From positions 37,927-101,926 of the forward strand of contig WANQ01000010.1 of NCBI GenBank assembly GCA_015521735.1: DNA of 64,000 nucleotides. The letters are read 5' to 3'. How positions within the stretch are numbered: position 1 is the first letter of the stretch; the number at the start of each line of letters is the position of its first letter. Both the position numbers and the translations under genes were made by a program. Shown here in pieces: positions 1 through 7,959 of the stretch. Below the pieces are notes generated by a model. That model was not told the origin of the DNA, did no database searches, and saw only the letters and a list, made by a program, of their open reading frames with translations. The stretch comes from Pyrodictiaceae archaeon. GTDB lineage: Archaea > Thermoproteota > Thermoprotei_A > Sulfolobales > WANQ01.

Positions 1-77
1 ACTCCTAGTGATATTATTAGGCCTAATACTATTGAGGTTAATGTTATTGATGTTATGACTAAGTTTTTCTTACTCAT
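1..77 (-). CDS. Partial Mrp/Mbh-type antiporter subunit (N-terminal fragment)
   Basis: Only about 25 codons lie in the window; the gene runs off the left edge. The start is ATG at 77-75, preceded by a GGAGG-type ribosome binding site. The visible peptide begins MSKKN and then becomes a hydrophobic segment typical of a first membrane helix. It is the fourth gene of a minus-strand set after MnhF-, MnhG- and MbhD-like genes. In Pyrococcus Mbh operons the gene at this place is mbhE or an MnhB-like subunit, so an integral membrane antiporter subunit is inferred from position rather than from sequence similarity. Confidence 0.55.
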   Translation of the reverse strand, partial: MSKKNLVITSITLTSIVLGLIISLG

Positions 78-95
78 TAGCTTTCTACCTCCATT

Positions 96-353
96 CTATG
101 GTTTCTCATATCTTTCAGTTTTCTTTACAGCAATTATCATGACTGCTGAATAGACTCCTACGCCTACTGCAGCGTAAGCTAATACTATGTCTGGAGCCAT
201 TAACAAGTAGAAAGCTATTACGTACATTGCTGCTTGTCCTGCTGAGTAGACTATTGCTTTAAGTAGATCTCTTTCGCTTATAGCTAGGTATGCAAACACC
301 ATTCCAAGAGTTAATACTATTGATATTAGTGAGAGGTGGAGTATGGGTATCAT
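96..353 (-). CDS. MbhD/DUF4040-like membrane subunit of antiporter or hydrogenase
   Basis: This 85-residue, strongly hydrophobic protein has three predicted membrane helices and an AYAAVGVGVYSAVMI-type end, which is characteristic of the DUF4040 (MbhD/MrpA C-terminal) family. It would form part of the membrane ion-translocation arm of an Mrp antiporter or of an Mbh/Mbx complex. The start ATG overlaps the stop of the upstream MnhG-like gene as ATGA, showing translational coupling. The order MnhF, MnhG, MbhD matches mbhB, mbhC, mbhD of Pyrococcus. Family assignment is confident; which complex it serves is inference. Confidence 0.8.
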   Translation of the reverse strand: MIPILHLSLISIVLTLGMVFAYLAISERDLLKAIVYSAGQAAMYVIAFYLLMAPDIVLAYAAVGVGVYSAVMIIAVKKTERYEKP

Positions 354-730
354 TTACCGTCCTCCTCTAAGTGATCTACTACCTTAGGATAAACCTCTAC
401 GACCTTAGCCCTATGAGCTGCTCTTGCAAGTGCGTGTGACCCTGTAGGAGCTGCCATGGCTATAAATAATGCTGTTACTAGTGATGCCCCCATTAGATAC
501 CATCTATAGGTTCCAAGACTTGTTAGTGATGGAGACATTAGTGCAACACCTATTAACGGGTAGACCGCTCCACCTATGGCTCCAATGGTTGCTGCATGTA
601 AGCGTACGTAGAAGTTAGGGAAACGTAGCATACCAAGTGCTCCTATTAGATCACTTATGGCTCCTATTACTACTAGAGCTAATCCTATATAGAATGCTAT
701 TGCTAGGATTACTTCCAACAATTCATTCAC
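350..730 (-). CDS. Na+/H+ antiporter subunit MnhG/MbhC-like
   Basis: The 126-residue protein has three membrane helices and the family signature GALGMLRFPNFYVRLHAAT around residues 30-48, diagnostic of MnhG/MrpG (MbhC in hydrogenase clusters). MnhG is a small integral membrane subunit of Mrp antiporters with no known catalytic residues of its own. The gene overlaps the end of the upstream MnhF-like gene by a few bases and the start of the DUF4040 gene by four, so these genes form one operon. The C-terminus is a short charged cytoplasmic tail. Confidence 0.9.
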   Translation of the reverse strand: MNELLEVILAIAFYIGLALVVIGAISDLIGALGMLRFPNFYVRLHAATIGAIGGAVYPLIGVALMSPSLTSLGTYRWYLMGASLVTALFIAMAAPTGSHALARAAHRAKVVEVYPKVVDHLEEDGK

Positions 731-1007
731 CTATTTCTTTCTTTTCATAGTATTTTGCAACGAATATATCAAGGGCGTATGCCCATACAGCTAGTACTAT
801 TGCTCCTGGAATAAGGAATGGTGATGAAAAGTATATTGCCAAGATAATCATGAAGGCTGCTACATCAAATGAAAGAGCATCAATGGCTAAGACTATATCT
901 GGTATAGTAGGACCTCTTATGGCTCTTATAGCGTAGAGTACAAATGCTACTATGAATATGGGCATAATAATCATTATGACTGATCTCGCTATTTCTTCAA
1001 GCGTCAT
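723..1007 (-). CDS. Na+/H+ antiporter subunit MnhF/MbhB-like
   Basis: The protein is about 94 residues with three membrane helices and the RAIRGPTIPDIVLAIDALS motif of MnhF/MrpF (MbhB). The ATG at 1007-1005 is preferred over TTG at 1010 because it sits about seven bases after GAGGTAAC. It is the first gene of the minus-strand antiporter set. In canonical Mrp and Mbh operons an MnhE/MbhA gene comes before it. None is present here, since the next 165 bases are a divergent promoter region. Confidence 0.88.
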   Translation of the reverse strand: MTLEEIARSVIMIIMPIFIVAFVLYAIRAIRGPTIPDIVLAIDALSFDVAAFMIILAIYFSSPFLIPGAIVLAVWAYALDIFVAKYYEKKEIGE

Positions 1008-1040
1008 CAATGTTACCTCTGTCTTCTAGCGAAGCTAAAA

Positions 1041-1056
1041 ATATTATTTAAGTTTT
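1041..1056 (-). promoter_or_regulatory. TATA-like promoter for the MnhFG-MbhD operon
   Basis: Read on the minus strand, an ACTTAAATAATA box lies about 35-50 bases upstream of the MnhF start. That is the expected distance for an archaeal TATA box plus a short leader carrying the GAGGTAAC ribosome binding site. Confidence 0.5.
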
Positions 1057-1176
1057 TGTTCTGTCAAAACTTCAGTTACACTTTATATATCCATAACTGA
1101 TGGGACACTCACTTACACAAAGTTGTAATAGGCTTAATATAAGGGGTCAGCTAAGCATTGTACGAGGAATACAACC

Positions 1177-2223
1177 ATGAGTAATGGTGAACTTAAGCAA
1201 TACCTAGTTGAAAAGTATCAAGGAGACATCATAATATCTTCAATAGATACACCTGTAAGAGTTGGTGGTTTAAGAAATCCTAGATTTAGGAAAGTAACAT
1301 TAACAGCACCACCCGTAAAAGTTGAAACAGTAGATAAAGTCCTATTGGACTTAACAATAACAACAAACTTTAATCCAGTAAATATTAAATGGAAGCTCCT
1401 ATTCAACGACTTCACTCTAACTAGAGAATTTAAGCCTCAAGTATTAGTTGAAGATAATGGAACCTACTATTCAAAACTACTATTCGATTTAACACCAGTG
1501 TATAAGCACCAGAGTAGACATATACTTGGAGTACAATTCGATGGAGCTGAACCTATAACCATAGAACATGTTAATATGATCGTATTCTATCCCGTAGAAG
1601 GTGCTAGTAGCTCTATAACCTACTTATCAGGCGCATTACTACTTAAGCCTGGAGAAGAAGCTTTAGTTAAAGTCCCTGTAAAAACCATAAGCGGTGAAGG
1701 TTTTATTAAAATAGTTGGCATGGTGCCTTCAAGGCAAGCTAAGATAAAGTTATACTTCAATAATGCATTAATAGGCGATATAGAAGGAGTTCTAGGAGTA
1801 GAGGAAATAACAAGTAATGTTGAAGTTAATGAAGAAAACATAGTTAAAATACATCACTTACCATCGACAACAAAATACTATCCTAACTCGTTCATGGTCT
1901 CAAGCATAATAGTAGGCAAAACCTCTATACCTTTACCTAAGATAGTAATTGAGGAAACAAAAGTTGTAGATAATAAATTGCATGCCAGGATAGCTAATAG
2001 AGGTTTAGTGGAACCTGATAGATTGGTAGTATTAGTAACCCACTTAGGGAACATAGTATATAGGGAGAAGCTTAAACCTTTAAGACCTAATGAAATATAT
2101 GATTTAGAAGTACCCCTGAGGAATGTACGACACGGTGAAATCCTGGTAGTACGAATTATATGGGGACGTTTAAGTAAAACTGAGTACATCGAGGAAAGAG
2201 TGAAGATACCCAGTTCTCAATGA
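1177..2223 (+). CDS. Beta-rich protein of unknown function, first gene of the SWIM-NurA-HerA cluster
   Basis: I do not recognise this 348-residue protein. It has no signal peptide or membrane helix. The sequence is dense in alternating hydrophobic residues and Thr/Val/Ile runs, suggesting several beta-sandwich domains. The last approximately 90 residues look like an Ig-like or CARDB-like domain, with VxNRGLVEPDRLVVLVTHLG and a YDLEVPL strand. Its stop overlaps the next gene's start (ATGA), so it is translationally coupled to the SWIM gene and probably belongs to the same operon as NurA and HerA. A TATA-like element, CTTAATATAAG, lies near 1135-1145, and the leader is short. A structural or substrate-binding role is conceivable but not shown. 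Confidence 0.75.
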   Translation: MSNGELKQYLVEKYQGDIIISSIDTPVRVGGLRNPRFRKVTLTAPPVKVETVDKVLLDLTITTNFNPVNIKWKLLFNDFTLTREFKPQVLVEDNGTYYSKLLFDLTPVYKHQSRHILGVQFDGAEPITIEHVNMIVFYPVEGASSSITYLSGALLLKPGEEALVKVPVKTISGEGFIKIVGMVPSRQAKIKLYFNNALIGDIEGVLGVEEITSNVEVNEENIVKIHHLPSTTKYYPNSFMVSSIIVGKTSIPLPKIVIEETKVVDNKLHARIANRGLVEPDRLVVLVTHLGNIVYREKLKPLRPNEIYDLEVPLRNVRHGEILVVRIIWGRLSKTEYIEERVKIPSSQ

Positions 2224-2606
2224 CTCTTTTAAAACCCTCCTATTGTAAAAGGGAGAAAGTGAATTCTAATACTAATGTTATTGTTGTAAGTAAAAGTATA
2301 TGGAAGAACGCTTATAGGGTTAAGAATACATCTAGAATACTGTATATTAGATTTGATGGAAAATACTATGTAGCAGCTGTAAGAAGTATGAGTAAATGGA
2401 AGGATGTCTACATAGTACGTATTTCAGTTGATGGCACGAAATATTATTGCACGTGTGCTTACAACATGATGACAGGGAAACCATGTAAGCATATTATTAG
2501 TGTAGTAATTGAGTTGAATAAAAAGAGGCTACTGAGAATTAGTATAAGGTACGTGAAAGATAGTGGTCAGCCGAAACCTCCTTCAGCACCTAGTAGCTCA
2601 GTGTGA
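2220..2606 (+). CDS. Small SWIM zinc-finger protein
   Basis: The 128-residue protein carries a SWIM zinc-binding motif, CxCx9CxH, at C77, C79, C89 and H91 (YYCTC...GKPCKHI). SWIM domains bind nucleic acids or mediate protein contacts in SWI2/SNF2 ATPases, MuDR transposases and related proteins. The N-terminal 75 residues are basic and probably form the beta strands that pack on the motif. The tail is Pro/Ser-rich. It overlaps the previous gene by four bases and is followed by NurA after a 177-base gap. The HerA protein of this cluster has the same kind of motif at its C-terminus, suggesting that both touch the same partner or DNA structure. Confidence 0.8.
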   Translation: MTLLKPSYCKREKVNSNTNVIVVSKSIWKNAYRVKNTSRILYIRFDGKYYVAAVRSMSKWKDVYIVRISVDGTKYYCTCAYNMMTGKPCKHIISVVIELNKKRLLRISIRYVKDSGQPKPPSAPSSSV

Positions 2607-2627
2607 GTCGTGGTCTTCATCCCACTA
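2561..2627 (-). ncRNA. Candidate C/D-box sRNA, antisense to the end of the SWIM gene
   Basis: On the minus strand the order is GATGA (2621-2617), CTGA (2601-2598), a C'-like TGCTGA (2588-2583) and CTGA (2570-2567). Intervals are 15, 9 and 12 bases. The outer boxes are directly flanked by a perfect 6-bp inverted repeat, TAGTGG/CCACTA. The element spans the 3' end of the SWIM coding region and the gap after it. A standard k-turn would have a three-base bulge before GATGA, which the contiguous stem does not leave, so the fit is imperfect. I could not assign the guide targets. Confidence 0.45.
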
Positions 2628-2783
2628 ATCTTGTTACTGTAGTAGGCGTTATTAACTTAACAGTTAATACTGTTCTATATTCTTCATATATTAACCCTTA
2701 TAAGCATGTAACTCTAGAATAAGGATCAGTATGGGGTGATAGCAATACCTACAGAACATATGTTGTGATAATGGTGTTATATT

Positions 2784-4052
2784 ATGGATTTGTTTCTAGA
2801 TATACTCGTTAATCTCGTAGATAAGGTGGATTATGCTGTAAGAAGTTATAATCAACGATTCATAATACCAGCTAATGTATTGGATATCGATGACTGGTGG
2901 ATTAAACATCTCCCACAACCACCTAGTACCTTGCACACAATAGTAGCCGCCATAGATGGTGGTGGAAGATTTACTGACCTAGCTGGAGGTGGTGCATTGT
3001 ATATTGCTAGAGCAATTAGTGTATTCAGCGATGGCAGAAACCCTATAAGGATGTTGGAAGTAGAAGTAGCTGAAACTAGATCAAGGAAATACATGGATGT
3101 ACTTAGAAGCCTCATAGAGTTCAAGACAGCTTTAAAAACAGTAGAGAACATGCCTAAGAAATCAATACTACTCATCGATGGTAGCTATTATGTCAATATA
3201 CTGAAATGTCTCATAAGAATAGCTAAACTGTTACGTAAAGCTAGTAGGCTTAAAGCAAGTGAGGAAAGACTACTACTTAAGACCATAGAGTTATTGAACA
3301 CAATAGCGAAACTTAATAAAGAAGCTTATAGTAAGGATATAATCATAGGATACGTAAGTAAGGATTCTAATCTAAACGTCTTAAAAGAATACATCTTAGC
3401 GACAAGTATATGTAAACTGGATTCCAAGCTCTGTAGCCTCATAACTAAGACAAGGCTAGATAAAGTAGTTTATGATAGAATCCTTTCACTAACTGGGAAA
3501 CAAGATAATGATTTAAAAATGAAGTTACTCAAAATATTACTCGATAAAGACATACATGACGTAAACATCATATCTGCAATAACGGACTCCCTTATAGGAT
3601 TCTCCAAGCCAATAATACCCACTATAAATAGCAAATTGATTAGCTTACTACCACTACTTATTAAGGATCAAGTAAATATGATGAATGAAGCTGAGGATCA
3701 AGTAAACATACTTAACCTTACACTACCAATGCTATCATACGTTAAACTCAACCCAACAGATCAGCCAATAATGGTTGAAGCACTTCACAAAGACCTACAT
3801 TTCAATTTAACGAATACTAGTAGCAACATGTTAGTTGAAGCCGATGAAGCATTCATAGACTTACTAAGAGTTATTGTTAAAGGCTATGTTAACTATAAAT
3901 ATTATAATATATGGCTTGTTAAAGCCCACGAATACTCACATATGTCTAGACGTACTTTTAGGTATTACCTCAACTACTTAGATTCAATGCTAAGAACAAG
4001 GAATTTAAGAATACCTGTTACAAGGAGATATAGCTTAGGGGGTATACACTGA
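2784..4052 (+). CDS. nurA: NurA-family nuclease
   Basis: This 422-residue NurA-domain protein should be a 5'-3' nuclease that works with a HerA translocase in DNA end processing. Putative metal ligands are D58 in AAIDGGGRF, E112 in SLIEFKTAL and D132 in LLIDGSYY. The C-terminal KAHEYSHMSRR segment supplies the conserved Tyr/His region. From memory, Sulfolobus NurA uses an Asp-Glu-Asp set with a C-terminal Tyr and His, so the catalytic set looks complete. The length is above the usual 330-350 residues, with a Lys/Leu-rich insertion around residues 150-330. HerA follows with its reading frame overlapping the stop. No mre11 or rad50 is adjacent, unlike the standard archaeal repair operon. Confidence 0.85.
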   Translation: MDLFLDILVNLVDKVDYAVRSYNQRFIIPANVLDIDDWWIKHLPQPPSTLHTIVAAIDGGGRFTDLAGGGALYIARAISVFSDGRNPIRMLEVEVAETRSRKYMDVLRSLIEFKTALKTVENMPKKSILLIDGSYYVNILKCLIRIAKLLRKASRLKASEERLLLKTIELLNTIAKLNKEAYSKDIIIGYVSKDSNLNVLKEYILATSICKLDSKLCSLITKTRLDKVVYDRILSLTGKQDNDLKMKLLKILLDKDIHDVNIISAITDSLIGFSKPIIPTINSKLISLLPLLIKDQVNMMNEAEDQVNILNLTLPMLSYVKLNPTDQPIMVEALHKDLHFNLTNTSSNMLVEADEAFIDLLRVIVKGYVNYKYYNIWLVKAHEYSHMSRRTFRYYLNYLDSMLRTRNLRIPVTRRYSLGGIH

Positions 4053-6151
4053 GTGAGTACACTGGAGAACCAGTAGGTAGAATAATAGGTGAGTCAACAC
4101 CTTCACAGTTCACGATAATAGTTAACCCAGAAAACATTCCACCTCTTTACGAGTACGTATACGTAGAATTACTTGAAGTACCTCCATCTACTAACATGTT
4201 AACTAAGGTTAAAGTATTAGCTCAGATTAGAAAGATAGCGCATAGAGATATTACAACAATGAGTGAAGCGCCATGGAGTGTTGTGAAAGAAATCAATAAC
4301 GATATCCAAGGCCAAATAATAGCTATTGCAAAGGTGCTTGGATATAAGTGGAATGGAAAAATATACATGCCTAGACACGCTCCACCAATAAATACTTGGG
4401 TCTACCTCGCACCAGATGAACTAGTTAAAGAATTCTATAGCGTACCAGAAAAACAAGGCATACATGTTGGCTACCTAATATCTAGGCCCAGAGTACCAGT
4501 GTACCTCAATATAAAAGGTATTAATAGACATATAGCCATTATAGCTACAACTGGCTCAGGTAAAACATGGACAAGCATAGTCCTCATAGAAGAACTCTTA
4601 CGTAAAGGCGCCACAATACTAGTTTTAGACCCTCATGGAGAGTATGTTAAAATAAAGGATAGTATACATAGACTTGGAACAGAATACCTTAACTCAGTTA
4701 CAATAGTAAAAGGCCATAAGGATCAGGAAGGCGACATATTATACAGGGTTAGCATAAAAAATCTCTCACACGAGGAATTAGCTGCTGTCGCAGGAATACC
4801 ATCAAATGCTAGTAGGATAAGAACAGTACTACACGGAGTAAAGAGCCTTGCAACTATCTTAGCAGAAGCATTCAATAAACCCAAGATGCTATCACTTAAA
4901 TCACTAAGAATACTCACGGAGTCAGCTATAACAGCTATGGAGCATAAGTCATCTCTAAGAACATTTTATACGAGATTATCTCATGAGTTAAGGTTAAGGT
5001 TAAACTTAGATTTAGCTAACTTAGAGAAGAATCCAGGTTATGCTGAAAGAATAATGAATGCTGTTAGAAGAATATGGCTTGGACTTAAACGTGACGCAGA
5101 CATAGGCTTCGACTTAATAAGATACCTTGAAAATTTAGCAAGAATAGGTGTTTATGGGTCAAAAACCATATCCCTAGAGGAAATACTAAAGCCACGACAC
5201 ATAACAATATTTAATCTAAGTGGATTAAGAAAAGAGGTACAAGATCATTTAGCATACAATATATTATCAAGGATATTTAAGGCACGTGTAAACTTTAAGC
5301 GAGGATTAAAGGGAGAAAAGTACCCCTACCCCATTGTAGTAATTGTCGAAGAGGCCCATAGATTCGCGCCCCCCAAGTCTATAGAAGATACTTGGAGCCG
5401 TGAAATATTAGCTAAGATCGCTGCTGAAGGTAGGAAGTTTGGTGTATTCCTTGTAGTAATTACTCAAAGACCTAGTAAGATAGATCCAGACATATTAAGC
5501 CAATGCCAGTCACAGATAATTTCTAAAATAGTGAACCCACGCGACCAAGATGCTATAAGAGATGCAAGTGAACAATTAAGCCAAGATCTCTTAGAAAACT
5601 TACCTGGACTCAATCCAGGTGAAATAGTTGTTGTCGGCCCATTAACACCAGCTCCAGTAATGCTGAGAGTTAGAGATAGAGTCTTAGACTACGCTGGACG
5701 CGACATAGACGTAGTTAAAGAATGGTCTCACTACCCAGAAGAACTACATAACCTAGACAGCATTATAACACGTCTAAGAACAGTACTTGAATTATCTCTG
5801 GGAGTAAAAGCATTAAACCATGTAGAACTAGCTAAAGCTACAACACAGGTTATTTCAATGAACAATGACGCAGACTATAGGGCTTTTAAGAAAGCAGTAG
5901 AACTAGTTGCTAACAATAGTATAGGTAAAGTAAGATATGATGAAGATGTAGGATTAATTTCTGGCGAAGTCAATGGGGAAACTGTTGAGATAAGGTTAAG
6001 TGATGGTACATGGAAGTGTAGTTGCGGTAAACTAGATAAACCCTGCCTACACGTATATTCTGTATTCATTAAAGCAGTAACAAGTAAGGTTATAGATGTA
6101 GATCAATTAAAGAAATGGATAAAGCTTAGAACATTAAACATGCTACTATAA
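4049..6151 (+). CDS. herA: HerA-type hexameric DNA translocase with C-terminal SWIM motif; no conventional start
   Basis: This is a FtsK/HerA-family ATPase that would pump DNA for NurA. The open frame upstream of ATG 4196 encodes a typical HAS-barrel segment (GRIIGEST, then NPENIPPLYEYVYVE), so the protein must begin before that ATG. Between the in-frame stop at 4031 and 4196 there is no ATG, GTG or TTG; CTG at 4049, overlapping the NurA stop, is the best candidate. Counted from ATG 4196, Walker A (ATTGSGKT) is at 117-124, Walker B (VVIVEEAHRF) near 380-390, and a SWIM motif at C608, C610, C617, H619. The SWIM tail is an unusual extension for HerA. A frameshift error near 4053 is the alternative explanation. 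Confidence 0.85.
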   Translation: MSEYTGEPVGRIIGESTPSQFTIIVNPENIPPLYEYVYVELLEVPPSTNMLTKVKVLAQIRKIAHRDITTMSEAPWSVVKEINNDIQGQIIAIAKVLGYKWNGKIYMPRHAPPINTWVYLAPDELVKEFYSVPEKQGIHVGYLISRPRVPVYLNIKGINRHIAIIATTGSGKTWTSIVLIEELLRKGATILVLDPHGEYVKIKDSIHRLGTEYLNSVTIVKGHKDQEGDILYRVSIKNLSHEELAAVAGIPSNASRIRTVLHGVKSLATILAEAFNKPKMLSLKSLRILTESAITAMEHKSSLRTFYTRLSHELRLRLNLDLANLEKNPGYAERIMNAVRRIWLGLKRDADIGFDLIRYLENLARIGVYGSKTISLEEILKPRHITIFNLSGLRKEVQDHLAYNILSRIFKARVNFKRGLKGEKYPYPIVVIVEEAHRFAPPKSIEDTWSREILAKIAAEGRKFGVFLVVITQRPSKIDPDILSQCQSQIISKIVNPRDQDAIRDASEQLSQDLLENLPGLNPGEIVVVGPLTPAPVMLRVRDRVLDYAGRDIDVVKEWSHYPEELHNLDSIITRLRTVLELSLGVKALNHVELAKATTQVISMNNDADYRAFKKAVELVANNSIGKVRYDEDVGLISGEVNGETVEIRLSDGTWKCSCGKLDKPCLHVYSVFIKAVTSKVIDVDQLKKWIKLRTLNMLL

Positions 6152-6167
6152 GCTAAGCGTGACTATA

Positions 6168-6446
6168 TCATCTGGTTTTACTCCAAAGTATTTCACGATA
6201 CTTTCTAGCTAAGTTGTAACAGCCTTCACCTCTCTCAATATAACCCTTATCTATTAGTTTTACAATCACACTTAACGGATCCTCTATCCCATATCTAAGC
6301 TTAAGTTCACGTAAGGCTATTATTTCGCCTACAGAGATGTGTTGTAGAAAGTAGTCGAACACCTTCCTTTCCTCAGCATTGAGTACGCGTCTAACTTTTT
6401 CTATTTCTTCGGGATACTTCCTACGAGCATACATTACCTTCTCCAT
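6168..6446 (-). CDS. Small winged-helix-like protein of unknown function
   Basis: This 92-residue, highly charged protein is largely helical. Residues 20-85 ([13 protein letters not shown], then [15 protein letters not shown], then [16 protein letters not shown]) follow the pattern of a winged helix-turn-helix domain, so DNA binding is plausible. It converges on HerA, with 16 bases between the two stops. It is probably an independent transcript, because the next gene upstream on the same strand is the small RHH gene 71 bases away. No family name can be given. Confidence 0.7.
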   Translation of the reverse strand: MEKVMYARRKYPEEIEKVRRVLNAEERKVFDYFLQHISVGEIIALRELKLRYGIEDPLSVIVKLIDKGYIERGEGCYNLARKYREILWSKTR

Positions 6447-6517
6447 AAAAGTAGTAGTGTAGGCGTAAATAGAAAAGCATATATGACATACCCGGTAGCC
6501 TCTTGGCTTAAGATAGC

Positions 6518-6682
6518 TTACTCATACCTAACTTTACCCCTATAGCTAGTCAACAACATACTTAACGCATACCTTAAGACTTCACTTCTACTAGAAAACA
6601 ATCCTGCCTCAACTAGCTTATCAGCTTCCTCAATAAGTTCTCGTGGCGCCTTAAACGTTACCAATAATACTCTTGAAGCCAT
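6518..6682 (-). CDS. Small ribbon-helix-helix (CopG/Arc-like) regulator, 54 aa
   Basis: This short gene reads ATG at 6682-6680 to TAA at 6520-6518. The product begins [13 protein letters not shown] and continues [28 protein letters not shown]. That matches an RHH fold: a beta strand, helix A, a turn with SRSEVLR, then helix B. RHH proteins are dimeric DNA-binding repressors, often of their own operon or of toxin genes. No toxin partner is visible; the downstream gene is the winged-helix-like protein and the upstream neighbour is the Fe-S protein. Confidence rests on the very typical motif layout and open frame length. Confidence 0.75.
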   Translation of the reverse strand: MASRVLLVTFKAPRELIEEADKLVEAGLFSSRSEVLRYALSMLLTSYRGKVRYE

Positions 6683-6794
6683 AGCCTACACCATAACCAT
6701 ATCTGTTAGTTTAAGCGCAGAAATCTAGCTAACCTAAATGTAGGATTTAAAAACACTTTGGTCTATTGAATTAGTGTACAAGCACTCATCGATA

Positions 6795-7805
6795 TTAATA
6801 ATACCATGTGTTAAGGTATGTGTGCTCGAAATATTTCTCTAATAAGCCCTGGCCAGCAAGACATGCATTCCTAAGTACGCATCCACTACTATTACACCAT
6901 CCATACTTTTTGCAACTACTAGTACAGGTATTGCATACTGGTTTTTCTCTAGTACAACATTTCCTACCAAACATCCATAAGAAATCATCTAGAATTGTAG
7001 GATCTATTCCTGCAAGTTCAGCTAACTTCTTATACGCTTTTCTCACTGCTATTCTGAGTAACACGTCTTCTTCCCAACTAACTTCTATGTGATTAATTAT
7101 CTTCTCCTTAAGTAAACCGTTAACTCTAACTATTCCTAGCCTTAACGCTATTCTAGTTAAATGATTGTCTATGGGCAATTCTAGATTATATTTATCTATT
7201 GGATTAAATAATCCTCTACGTGTTATGAATTTAACAAATAAGTATGGCTTCTTTTCAACTGGATCCTCATATGCCCTAAAGACTTTTAACCTATCTATTA
7301 GTCCTCCATGCAGTCCCTTTAAGTATCCCTTAGCACTCTCTATGAGGAGGCTTACACTAGAGGAATATAGTTTAACTAGCTTATAGCCTAGATCTCTTAG
7401 TAACATAACCCTAACTTCAATGTCTGGTGGCTCAGATCTCTTAGGGTTATTAACTGTAAGCCAGCTTCTAAACTCATCTAACCTTATACTGGCCATGTGC
7501 TCTGGGCTAAACCATTTAGGGTCCTCAAGGTATTTTTTAGCGCCAAGTCTATATAATAGATCTGCACCATGATAGAATTCTCCATCTACTATTCCTTCAT
7601 AAGGTTTACCTGGTCTACTAACCCTATGATCCAATGCTACCATGAATATAAAATACCTTAAGACATTCTCTGGATCATCATTTTTAGGTGGATAATACTT
7701 AGGATTAGAGAAATCATCTATAGGGATCTTTACCTTACGTATAGTCTTAGCGACTTTTGCTATTTGATCATAGTCTATGGTAATTATTGTCTCATTAACC
7801 TTCAT
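6795..7805 (-). CDS. EndoIII-like HhH protein with C-terminal cysteine cluster
   Basis: The 336-residue protein shares two features with endonuclease III/MutY-type glycosylases. One is a DNHLTRIALRLGI segment (about residue 219), which aligns with the VDTHV-R-RLG region containing the catalytic Asp. The other is FGRKCCTREKPVCNTC (about residue 280), resembling the Fe-S loop CxxxxxxCxxC. The lysine-bearing GVGRKTA hairpin of true lyases is replaced by EDPVEKKPYLFVKF. The tail carries extra cysteines, about eight in total, so cluster ligation is probably non-standard. A DNA or nucleoside base-processing enzyme is inferred. Queuosine-salvage-type proteins are an alternative with the same fold. 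Confidence 0.6.
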   Translation of the reverse strand: MKVNETIITIDYDQIAKVAKTIRKVKIPIDDFSNPKYYPPKNDDPENVLRYFIFMVALDHRVSRPGKPYEGIVDGEFYHGADLLYRLGAKKYLEDPKWFSPEHMASIRLDEFRSWLTVNNPKRSEPPDIEVRVMLLRDLGYKLVKLYSSSVSLLIESAKGYLKGLHGGLIDRLKVFRAYEDPVEKKPYLFVKFITRRGLFNPIDKYNLELPIDNHLTRIALRLGIVRVNGLLKEKIINHIEVSWEEDVLLRIAVRKAYKKLAELAGIDPTILDDFLWMFGRKCCTREKPVCNTCTSSCKKYGWCNSSGCVLRNACLAGQGLLEKYFEHTYLNTWYY

Positions 7806-7959
7806 GCCTATAACCGAACACTATATTTCCTAGCAATATCTAATATAACTACAACACCTACTAAACATAATCACATATATTACCTAGTTGCAATGAAAAA
7901 TCATAATAAGAAGGTGATACACCGTTAAGACGATTACTGGCTGGACTAGTACTCGCAAG

